Assembly (NCBI RefSeq): GCF_937976295.1
Contig: NZ_CALJRY010000172.1
Span: 1-7,877, forward strand
Reading direction: 5' to 3'
Origin: an uncultured Rothia sp.
GTDB lineage: Bacteria > Actinomycetota > Actinomycetes > Actinomycetales > Micrococcaceae
DNA: 7,877 nt
Shown here piece by piece: positions 1-6,035 of the stretch. Position numbers and translations under genes: made by a program. The notes below the pieces were generated by a model that did no database searches, had not been told where the DNA came from, and worked only from the letters and a program-made list of their open reading frames with translations. Within the stretch, counting starts at the first letter, position 1. The number at the start of each line of letters is the position of its first letter.

Positions 1-239
1 GGCCCCTCCCTGTGGAGGTGCCGCCCGCCTCGTGCGTTCCACCTTGTGCGGCCCCTGATCCGCTCCTCGTCTCACCCGAAGTCGTTCGTTGAATGAGAAG
101 CAAGGAAACCCTACCCTGCGCCACCAACCCATAAGTGATACGGTCAAAGAACAACTAATGGATTCACGTGCTGAAATGCACGCCCGACCCTGCCCCATAC
201 GCATCGCCCGGACGCCCGCATCCAGCACGCCACAACTTC

Positions 240-245
240 TATAAC
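240..245 (+). promoter_or_regulatory. possible -10 box of the P450 gene
   Basis: TATAAC lies 15 bp before the P450 start codon and matches the TATAAT consensus at five of six positions. No good -35 hexamer sits 16-18 bp upstream, so this is weak on its own. If used, transcription would start about 9 nt before the ATG, giving an almost leaderless mRNA, which is common in Actinobacteria. The only Shine-Dalgarno-like element is GGGTGA at 252-257, three bases from the ATG. Confidence 0.3.
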
Positions 246-260
246 GAACACGGGTGAACA

Positions 261-1472
261 ATGACTGAGAACGTACACAACGACTGGGACCTCCGAAGCG
301 AAGAAGTGCAGAAAGACCAGGTAGCCGCCTACGACGCAATGCGCCGCCGCTGCCCCGTCGCCCACGACGAATTCATGGGCTACTCCGTCTTCAAAAACGC
401 TGACGTACAGCACGTACTTGACCACCCCGAAATCTACTCCAACGTCGTCTCCACCCGCCACATCGCCGTCCCCAACGGCATGGACGCACCCGAACACACC
501 ACCTTCCGCGCCGTCAACGACAAGTACTTCACCCCCGAACGCCTCGAAAAGTTCGCACCCGTCATCCGTGACGCCGTGAAGGCCCTCATCGCAGAACTGC
601 CCCGCGGCGAAGAAGTAGACGTCATGCAGGGCTTCGGCCAGGCCTACGCAATGCGCGTGCAGAACGCCTTCATGGGCTGGCCCGCATGCCTCGAACAGCC
701 CCTCACCGAATGGATCGAAAAGAACCGCGTCGCCACCCTGCGCCGCGACCGCGAAGAAATCGCTAAGGTCGCCCTCGAATTCGACGGCTACATCCGCCAG
801 CTGCTCGACGAACGCCGCGAGGACGCCGCAGCCGGCAACCCCAAGGACGTCACCGCCGAACTGCTCACCGACACCGTGCAGCTGCCCGGCGAAGAACCCC
901 GCACCATGACCGACGAAGAAATCGTCAGCCTCATCCGCAACTGGACCGTGGGCGAGCTGTCCACCGTCTCCGCAACCGTGGGCGTATTCGTCAACTTCCT
1001 GGCACGTAACCGCGCCGAGCAGGACCGCCTGCGCGCCTCCCTCGCCGACGGCAACGCACTCGACGACCGCAGCGAAATCGCCCTCGCCGTCGAAGAAATC
1101 ATGCGACTCGAAGACACCCTCGTCACCAACCGCCGCATCACCACGCAGGACACCGAACTCGGCGGCCGCACCCTGCCCGCCGGCTCCCGCGTGACCATCA
1201 ACTGGGCAAGTGCCAACCGCGACGAGGACGCCTTCGAAGACGCCCTCACCTACAACCCGCACCGCGACCAGTCCCGCAACCTCGTGTACGGCGACGGCAT
1301 CCACGTCTGCCCCGGCGCGCCCCTGGCACGCCTGGAGCTGCGCATTCTGCTTGAGGAGCTGCTGCGCGGCACCGAGTCCATCGAGATCGCGGACGAGAGT
1401 GAGAAGCCCGCAACCGTGAACGCCGTGTACCCGGTCTCCGGCTACTCGGTCGTGCGCGCTATCTTCAACTAG
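261..1472 (+). CDS. soluble bacterial cytochrome P450
   Basis: Haem-thiolate monooxygenase of 403 residues, the normal length for a soluble bacterial P450, with no signal peptide or membrane anchor. The haem loop is YGDGIHVCPGAPLAR (from residue 343) with proximal ligand Cys350. The usual first Phe of the F-x-x-G-x-H-x-C-x-G signature is Tyr343. The K-helix ExxR pair is Glu279-Arg282, and NPHRD just before the haem loop is the meander region. The I-helix segment VGELST has Thr235 where the oxygen-activating Thr belongs, but Ser234 at the position of the usual Asp/Glu, with an acid two residues earlier (Glu232). The enzyme would take electrons from a ferredoxin or flavodoxin, but no such partner is encoded here. 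The ATG at 261 is preceded by weak GGGTGA. Glu codons switch from mostly GAA to only GAG after about residue 350. The P450 identity is very secure; substrate and CYP family are unknown. Confidence 0.95.
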   Translation: MTENVHNDWDLRSEEVQKDQVAAYDAMRRRCPVAHDEFMGYSVFKNADVQHVLDHPEIYSNVVSTRHIAVPNGMDAPEHTTFRAVNDKYFTPERLEKFAPVIRDAVKALIAELPRGEEVDVMQGFGQAYAMRVQNAFMGWPACLEQPLTEWIEKNRVATLRRDREEIAKVALEFDGYIRQLLDERREDAAAGNPKDVTAELLTDTVQLPGEEPRTMTDEEIVSLIRNWTVGELSTVSATVGVFVNFLARNRAEQDRLRASLADGNALDDRSEIALAVEEIMRLEDTLVTNRRITTQDTELGGRTLPAGSRVTINWASANRDEDAFEDALTYNPHRDQSRNLVYGDGIHVCPGAPLARLELRILLEELLRGTESIEIADESEKPATVNAVYPVSGYSVVRAIFN

Positions 1473-1494
1473 GCACGCTCCAGCCGTACAAAGT

Positions 1495-1535
1495 GCGAGG
1501 CGCCGAACCCCTGAGAGTGGGGGTCGGCGCCTCGC
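1495..1535 (+). terminator. GC-rich stem-loop after the P450 gene
   Basis: A 17-bp stem with a single A-G mismatch (1507/1523) and a 7-nt loop (1512-1518) begins 22 bp after the P450 stop codon. It lies between convergent genes. The stem is strong, but only GCTGTTAAG follows on the plus strand, so the T-tract is poor. The minus side is no better. It is the likely 3' end of the P450 transcript and could work in both directions. Confidence 0.65.
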
Positions 1536-1571
1536 GCTGTTAAGAGTAAATATAAGAGTGAATAGTAGGGG

Positions 1572-1653
1572 AGTGGTGGCTGCTATCAGCCGCTCACTAT
1601 AGATAAAACGGAATATTCCCCAGAGCCTATATTCCCTAGCGGCTATATAGGCT
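1572..1653. repeat. cluster of inverted repeats between the convergent genes
   Basis: Three dyads lie close together in AT-richer DNA. The first is an 11-bp stem (1572-1582 with 1587-1598) with a 4-nt loop and one bulge. The second is the perfect 10-bp palindrome GGAATATTCC (1610-1619). The third is a 9-bp stem AGCCTATAT/ATATAGGCT (1624-1632 with 1645-1653). Read leftward, they follow the transglycosylase stop codon, and the palindrome is followed by TTTT, so they could form the end of that transcript. The stems are AU-rich or imperfect, so a terminator role is only a suggestion. Confidence 0.4.
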
Positions 1654-1677
1654 AGTGGACTATCCAAAAAGCTGAAT

Positions 1678-2589
1678 TTAGCGGCCGGAACTCGTCGCCG
1701 AAGGCTGCACCGAAGAACCCGCAGAACCGCTCGCAGAGGGGCGAGTCGAAGCACTCGCAGAAGCAGAAGCCTCCGCTGCCGCTGATGCCGACTCCTCAGC
1801 CGACAGCGGCGTACCATCCGCATGAACACCAGCCATCGCCGGAGTCACACCATTCACGAAGCTCAACTCCGCCTGCTTGAACTGGTGCTCAGGGGAGCAG
1901 GTCAGCTTGTACTTCGAATTCGCCAGCTCGCGAATCGTCTTCACATAATTCTGAGTCTCCTCATACGGGGGAACACCGCCGTACTTCTCCACAGAACCCG
2001 GACCCGCGTTATAGCCGGCGAGAACCACATCCTGCAGCTCATCCTCATTGGAGGCGTACTTAGCCAAGCGAGTACGCAACTCAGCCAAATAACGTGCCTG
2101 CGCCGCAATCGCATCGTGCGGGTTCAGAACATTACCGCCATTGCCGAAGCTGTAGTGGTCGCCGCTCCACGCATCATCAGTGAACTGTGCAATACCCTTA
2201 GCGCCCTGGTTGGACACAACGCCCACACGCCAGTGGCTCTCAGTCTCAATCTGCGCTGCCATCACACCAGGACGGAAACCCGACACCTTAGAGCCCTCCT
2301 CAAAATCGGATCGGAGAGCCGCCGGAGCATACGAAAGCTCCGTCATACCGCAATAGTCGTCATAGGTGGCTGCCAGGCCGGCAACACCGCCACCCAAAAG
2401 AACCGCAGAGGCAATAATCTGCCAATGCGCAAGTGCCCCGGCGAGAAAGCGAAGCGGGAAAGCTTTACGCTGCCGAGGAGAAGTCTGTGCGTCCGCCGAA
2501 GCGGAGGTGTGGTTGTTGGCGCCCGTAGCGCTGCGCTCGGAAGAGGCGCTCGAAGTGCTATCTGCCATTCCTATAGAGTAGCGCACCAT
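1678..2589 (-). CDS. membrane-anchored lytic transglycosylase (SLT domain)
   Basis: Predicted peptidoglycan-cleaving enzyme of 303 residues acting outside the membrane. A Ser/Ala/Thr-rich cytoplasmic tail (1-56) is followed by one membrane helix (about 57-75, signal anchor) and an SLT/lysozyme-like domain (about 105-222). Seen in the domain: catalytic Glu117 in IETES, NQGAKGIAQF (128-136), and the substrate-cleft motif AGYNAGPGSV (191-200) with a following NYV. Cys80 and Cys231 flank the domain and could form a disulfide. The C-terminal 40 residues are almost entirely Ser/Ala with some Pro and Gly, probably a flexible wall-spanning or modified tail. The first ATG is chosen because AGGAG (2595-2599) stands 5 nt upstream; a second in-frame Met (residue 8) lacks a comparable site. 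The family is clear; the exact cellular role (growth, division, resuscitation) is not. Confidence 0.9.
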   Translation of the reverse strand: MVRYSIGMADSTSSASSERSATGANNHTSASADAQTSPRQRKAFPLRFLAGALAHWQIIASAVLLGGGVAGLAATYDDYCGMTELSYAPAALRSDFEEGSKVSGFRPGVMAAQIETESHWRVGVVSNQGAKGIAQFTDDAWSGDHYSFGNGGNVLNPHDAIAAQARYLAELRTRLAKYASNEDELQDVVLAGYNAGPGSVEKYGGVPPYEETQNYVKTIRELANSKYKLTCSPEHQFKQAELSFVNGVTPAMAGVHADGTPLSAEESASAAAEASASASASTRPSASGSAGSSVQPSATSSGR

Positions 2590-2711
2590 GCCCGCTCCTG
2601 GCTAAGAAAAGTTCGCCCATGAGGCTATAAGCATAGTTTGCCGATGCGGCTGCAGGCTCCTGCCGGGGTGCGTGCGGGGCTCTATACGGGCGCAGAAAGA
2701 CAGTGTAGAAA

Positions 2712-2759
2712 GACCCCACCCGGCGCATCCAATCCAATAAGGATGCACCGGGCGGGGTC
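2712..2759 (-). terminator. long hairpin terminator of the nitrite reductase gene
   Basis: Arms 2712-2730 and 2741-2759 pair over 19 positions around a 10-nt loop. On the plus strand two positions are A-C or C-A mismatches (2718/2753 and 2724/2747). On minus-strand RNA both become G-U pairs, so the stem is unbroken only in that direction. TTTCT follows on the minus strand. A smaller GGGGC/GCCCC hairpin (2770-2774 with 2782-2786) lies between it and the stop codon at 2816. This fits termination of leftward transcription, which also separates the reductase from the transglycosylase. Confidence 0.75.
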
Positions 2760-2815
2760 AACCTCTCACGGGGCGCTAGAAGCCCCTAGGGTGAGTGTTT
2801 AGCGGGCAGCCACTA

Positions 2816-5695
2816 CTAGCGGTCGGTCACCACGATCTTGCCGGCGGCACCGCGCTCCATCTCCGAGAAGGAGTGGTTCACGAACGTGTACGTGCCAGAC
2901 TCCAAGAACTCCATCTCCACGAAGCCGCCCTGAGCGGGCGCCAGATCCAGCGCCTGGCTGTGGCCGTCACGGCTACCGAACGCATCCACGCCGCGGCGCA
3001 TCAGGTAGCCGCCCTCCTTGTAGACCGTGTCGAACTGCGAACCGACCACGTGGAAGCTCGTGCCGTGGTTCGGGCCAGCAGCCATCACCCAAATACGAAT
3101 GCGCTCGCCCTTCTTCACCTGCAGCGGCTTCGCCTTGTACTGGGTTGCGTGGCCGTTGAACATGGTCAGCGTGGGGGTGCCCGCCGCAATCAGTTCCGGC
3201 GAGTTCTCCGCCAGCTTGTTGCCGTCGGAGGCGGTCTGACCGGTGTCGTGCAGGTACGCCTCGCCCTGAACCATCACGTACTCATGATCGACCGGGTCAA
3301 GGTCGGCAGGGTCAATGATGACCGCACCGTACATACCCTGGGTCATGTGCAGGCTCAGCGGGGCGGTACCGCAGTGGTACAGCCAGATACCGGCGGCCTT
3401 CGCCTCAAAACGGTAGACGAGACGCTCACCGGGGGCGATGGTCTTCATCGTGTTATCGGGGGAGACCATGCCCGCGTGGAAGTCCAGCGAGTGACCCATC
3501 GTGCCGTTATTGATGAGTGTAATTTCAAAAATATCGCCGACCTTGCCGCGCAGAATCGGTGCCATGTTCTGCCCGTTGAACGTCCACATGTGGACGGTCA
3601 CGCCGGGCGCCACCTCGCGGTCGACTTCCTGAACTTCCAGGGTGACCTTGCGGACGGTCTTACCGTTCACCTGCTCGGCGGTGTTCGGCGCCGGGATGTT
3701 CGGATCGCGGTACTGGTAGCCGCTGCCGGGCGCCGCGGTCATGTCAATATTGCTGTTCGCAACGGTCATGAGGGTCGGGGTGCTACTCGACGCGGCATGG
3801 TTGTGGGTAGCCTGGTTACCCTGCGCCACCTGGTTTGCGGAGGCGCCGGTCGCCTTCACCTTGAACACCATGCCCAGGGAGCGGTGACCCGCCACGGAGC
3901 AGTAGCCTTCCTGGTCGGCGGTAATGATACCGGCGTCAACGGTTTTCGTTTCGCCGGGGTTGATAACGCCGGTGGTTGCGCCGTTGTCAAAGGTCAGGTC
4001 GTGGGTCATGCCCTCATCGTCGTTGGTGACCTCGACGACCAGGCGGTTACCGGCGGGCACCTCCACCTCGGCGGGGGTGAAACGGTAGTTGCTGGTCGCC
4101 TTCACCTGCACGGTGGTGGTCTGACCGGTCGCCGCCACGGAACCAGCCGAAGAAACCGACGGCAGGTTCAACGCAGACGGGTTCACCGCAAAGCCCAGCA
4201 GGAATGCCATAGCAACCGCGAGTGCCGCCTGGAAGCTCTGCTTGGCGTGCGGGATGGGTGCGGGGGCCAGCGCCTCCTGGTCGAAGGTGGGCTTCTCGCC
4301 GCGGGCACGCGCCTCGAAGATTGCCTTGCGGGTGCTCACCGAAACCTTCACGCCACGCACCATCAGCGGAATGAACGCCGCCAACGCCAGCGCGCCCACA
4401 ATAGCGACCGCCATCTTAATGGACTGACCCACCACGGAGCTGGGCAGCATGAAAACAATGAGCGACAGGTTCACGGCGGTCACGCGACCGGCAGCGAAAC
4501 GGCTGAACTCCTTGTTGGAGGCGCGCACCACCGTCGGGCCGCCGCCCATGCGCTGGGGGAGCAGGTAGCTCATTGCGCCGAGCAGCACCTGCAGCAGGAA
4601 GCCCACCACGAAGATGGGGGTGACAGCGCGTACGTCCAGCTGCGCGAACGGGGTGGTTGCCACCAGGTAGGCGGTGGTTGCCACGCCAACAATCAGCCAG
4701 AGGAAGCCCATGCCGACGCTCATCGGCGGGTACTCGGTGGGGCGCTTGGTGCGCAGGGTACGCACCATCACCCAGGCGACAATGAGCAGGCCGAGCAGGT
4801 AGACGACTAGGCCCGCGGCAGCGAGCGGACGCATCCCAAATATTGCGCCGACAAGGGTCAACACCAAGCCGCCGCACATCAGGTACAGGGCGCGCAGGCT
4901 GTGGGTGAGCGCCTTATCAACCATCTTCGTGCGCAGCATGGTCGGCCAGAAGGTCACCAGCGTACCCACCACGGTAATACCGACGAAGCCGAGCACGTTC
5001 ACGACCTCGTGGGCAAGCAAGAACTGCGAATGCAGGGTGCCCTTCAGGTTCGGGTAGGCAATCATCGCACCAAAAGTCGCCCCGAGAGGTAGCATGAGCG
5101 CCGCCGCAATATAGAAGCGAATCGTCACACCGAACCGCGAGGGCAGAGCCTGACGCACCTGCTTGAGCAGGTACAGGGCGTGCCAGGCGACCATGGTAGC
5201 CACAATGAGCGCACCAACCACCGTGGCGGCGTACAGGCCGGGCACGCTCAGCTGACCGATCATGCCGACCATGAGCACGAGAATACCGGCGTTCAGGATG
5301 AAGATGCGGCGCACCTGAGTGCCGCGTGCTTCGTCGGGGATTTTGATCTTCATGAGCGCTTCGGTGAAGTGCTGCGACCAAATCAGAATCGAGTTCGTAA
5401 TCAGGCCGAGGGTGACAATGTGCACCATCAGCCAGCCGCTATTGGGAATGAACTTATGCAGCAGAAGCGCACCGATAAGCACAAACATCCAGTGTGAGAC
5501 AGGCTTGGAGGCGCGACGATGCCACGTACCGCGACCGGATGCGCGGCGTGCAACCTCTTCGGGGTTAAGGTTCGTGCCGGGCGCATCAGCCGGGCGCATG
5601 CCGATGCTCAGGCCGGAGGAGCCGCCTCCGGAGACGCGTGCGGGCTTACCGCCCGTGTTCTCGCCTTCGGGTGGGGTGCCGAGATGTTCACTCAC
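2816..5695 (-). CDS. nirK: membrane-tethered copper nitrite reductase fusion (polytopic domain + cupredoxin + NirK)
   Basis: Predicted NO-forming nitrite reductase of 959 residues, against about 340-390 for ordinary NirK. Order: basic cytoplasmic tail (1-65); about 13 membrane helices (66-504) carrying His68, 80, 92, 109, 172, 229 and 265; a blue-copper domain (about 525-616) with ligands His565, Cys599, His604, Met609; a short His/Ser linker; and a two-cupredoxin NirK (about 680-959). Type 1 copper ligands are His735, Cys775, His783, Met788; type 2 ligands are His740, His774, His941; catalytic residues are Asp738 and His882. The eight-residue Cys-to-His spacing and HCGTAPLSLH resemble the AniA (class II) group. 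Thirteen helices place the copper domains outside. The start is GTG at 5695 with only weak ribosome-binding sequence; Met33 is an alternative that would not alter any domain. Electron entry from quinol through the membrane part is inferred. Gene symbol is by family, not by proven orthology. Confidence 0.9.
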   Translation of the reverse strand: MSEHLGTPPEGENTGGKPARVSGGGSSGLSIGMRPADAPGTNLNPEEVARRASGRGTWHRRASKPVSHWMFVLIGALLLHKFIPNSGWLMVHIVTLGLITNSILIWSQHFTEALMKIKIPDEARGTQVRRIFILNAGILVLMVGMIGQLSVPGLYAATVVGALIVATMVAWHALYLLKQVRQALPSRFGVTIRFYIAAALMLPLGATFGAMIAYPNLKGTLHSQFLLAHEVVNVLGFVGITVVGTLVTFWPTMLRTKMVDKALTHSLRALYLMCGGLVLTLVGAIFGMRPLAAAGLVVYLLGLLIVAWVMVRTLRTKRPTEYPPMSVGMGFLWLIVGVATTAYLVATTPFAQLDVRAVTPIFVVGFLLQVLLGAMSYLLPQRMGGGPTVVRASNKEFSRFAAGRVTAVNLSLIVFMLPSSVVGQSIKMAVAIVGALALAAFIPLMVRGVKVSVSTRKAIFEARARGEKPTFDQEALAPAPIPHAKQSFQAALAVAMAFLLGFAVNPSALNLPSVSSAGSVAATGQTTTVQVKATSNYRFTPAEVEVPAGNRLVVEVTNDDEGMTHDLTFDNGATTGVINPGETKTVDAGIITADQEGYCSVAGHRSLGMVFKVKATGASANQVAQGNQATHNHAASSSTPTLMTVANSNIDMTAAPGSGYQYRDPNIPAPNTAEQVNGKTVRKVTLEVQEVDREVAPGVTVHMWTFNGQNMAPILRGKVGDIFEITLINNGTMGHSLDFHAGMVSPDNTMKTIAPGERLVYRFEAKAAGIWLYHCGTAPLSLHMTQGMYGAVIIDPADLDPVDHEYVMVQGEAYLHDTGQTASDGNKLAENSPELIAAGTPTLTMFNGHATQYKAKPLQVKKGERIRIWVMAAGPNHGTSFHVVGSQFDTVYKEGGYLMRRGVDAFGSRDGHSQALDLAPAQGGFVEMEFLESGTYTFVNHSFSEMERGAAGKIVVTDR

Positions 5696-5757
5696 GTGAT
5701 CACTGCTTTCACTGCTGGTTGTTCGTGGACGTCGGTGTGTGGGTTGGCATCCGGCGC

Positions 5758-5790
5758 CCCTGCGTTGGGGTGGGCCCTACGTTGGGGTAG
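5758..5790. repeat. tandem 16-bp repeat in the nitrite reductase leader
   Basis: CCCTGCGTTGGGGTGG (5758-5773) and CCCTACGTTGGGGTAG (5775-5790) match at 14 of 16 positions with a period of 17 bp. Each copy also has its own C-run and G-run flanking six bases, so each could form a small hairpin in RNA or a pseudo-palindromic protein site in DNA. The pair lies between the predicted leftward transcription start and the reductase start codon. The C-run/G-run form is loosely like operators of CsoR-type copper sensors, but the six-base centre is longer than usual there, so that link is only a suggestion. Confidence 0.6.
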
Positions 5791-5809
5791 TCGGAGTGCC
5801 AATAAGCCC

Positions 5810-5840
5810 ATTATATTGCCCCGGTAGTACCAATTTTGAA
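5810..5840 (-). promoter_or_regulatory. promoter of the nitrite reductase gene
   Basis: A perfect TATAAT on the minus strand occupies 5810-5815. The best -35 candidate is TTCAAA (5835-5840, four of six consensus positions) with a 19-bp spacer. The short dyad GGTAGTACC (5823-5831) lies inside the spacer. A long spacer with an internal dyad is typical of MerR-type activation (for example CueR), but this dyad is short. Transcription would start near 5803, leaving a leader of about 108 nt that contains the tandem 16-bp repeats. Confidence 0.5.
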
Positions 5841-5897
5841 GACATTACGTGCATATGAAGGCGGCTCATACCGTGATAGTTGTGCTTGCGCGTTCGA

Positions 5898-5924
5898 GTG
5901 AATCTGCTCCTGTGAATCTTCTCC
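5898..5924. repeat. tandem 13-bp repeat upstream of the GT87 genes
   Basis: GTGAATCTGCTCC (5898-5910) and GTGAATCTTCTCC (5912-5924) differ at one position and recur with a 14-bp period. They sit just upstream of the possible rightward -35 box. The layout resembles a pair of half-sites for a direct-repeat-binding regulator. No known motif is recognised. Confidence 0.5.
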
Positions 5925-5943
5925 CCAATGCACCCTTCACAGG
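5909..5943. repeat. 8-bp inverted repeat overlapping the rightward promoter
   Basis: CCTGTGAA (5909-5916) and TTCACAGG (5936-5943) are perfect inverted copies separated by 19 bp. The right arm coincides with the candidate -35 box and the left arm overlaps the 13-bp tandem repeats. A bound protein here would be expected to affect rightward transcription. It could also be a chance dyad. Confidence 0.4.
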
Positions 5944-5964
5944 TGCACGCGATAAACTATTAGG
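5936..5964 (+). promoter_or_regulatory. possible promoter of the GT87 genes
   Basis: TTCACA (5936-5941, five of six consensus positions) is followed after 17 bp by TATTAG (5959-5964, four of six). The start codon at 6036 is about 65 nt downstream of the implied transcription start. The hexamers are imperfect, so this is a candidate only. Confidence 0.35.
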
Positions 5965-6035
5965 ATTCCAAAATCAGATGCCCGCCCACTCTCAGCGCGC
6001 GCATCTGCCGACACCAAGGTAAGGACAAGCACCTC

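Larger units (their letters stand above)
5696..6035. other. divergent intergenic region
   Basis: This 340-bp gap separates the leftward nitrite reductase from the rightward glycosyltransferase genes and contains no convincing gene. It holds a leftward promoter (5810-5840), a pair of 16-bp tandem repeats in the reductase leader (5758-5790), a pair of 13-bp tandem repeats (5898-5924), an 8-bp inverted repeat (5909-5943) and a possible rightward promoter (5936-5964). The repeats next to each promoter suggest that the two directions are controlled separately. I see no FNR-type TTGAT-N4-ATCAA site. Confidence 0.7.

Noticed and set aside
1..22. Small CCTCC/GGAGG hairpin at the left edge
   Set aside because: Short stem with no T-run, and its context is cut off by the window; not enough to call a terminator.
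1..96. Open plus-strand frame from the window edge to TGA at 94-96, possibly the end of a preceding gene
   Set aside because: Only about 31 codons are visible, with an Arg/Pro/Ser-rich translation and no family signal; a frame this short is expected by chance in G/C-rich DNA.
158..244. 28-codon open frame (starting MDSRAEMHARPC) ending 16 nt before the P450 start
   Set aside because: It could be an upstream leader peptide, but it has no ribosome-binding site, no recognisable content, and its stop lies within the possible -10 box.
144..1829. 561-codon open frame antisense to the P450 gene
   Set aside because: It is an artefact of G/C-rich third positions opposite a solid P450 gene. The predicted protein is repetitive in Val, Gly, Ala and Asp, has no recognisable domain, and crosses into the next gene.
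2558..2761. 67-codon leftward open frame upstream of the transglycosylase
   Set aside because: It overlaps both the transglycosylase 5' end and the long terminator hairpin, and resembles no known protein.
2795..4810. 671-codon open frame antisense to the nitrite reductase gene
   Set aside because: It lies opposite a chain with intact copper sites. Its product is rich in His, Arg and Gly with no domain, and it runs across the reductase's 3' end.
5821..5860. Possible NsrR or FNR site in the AT-rich stretch upstream of the reductase promoter
   Set aside because: No TTGAT-N4-ATCAA pattern and no convincing 11-1-11 dyad; only a repeated TGAAG was found.
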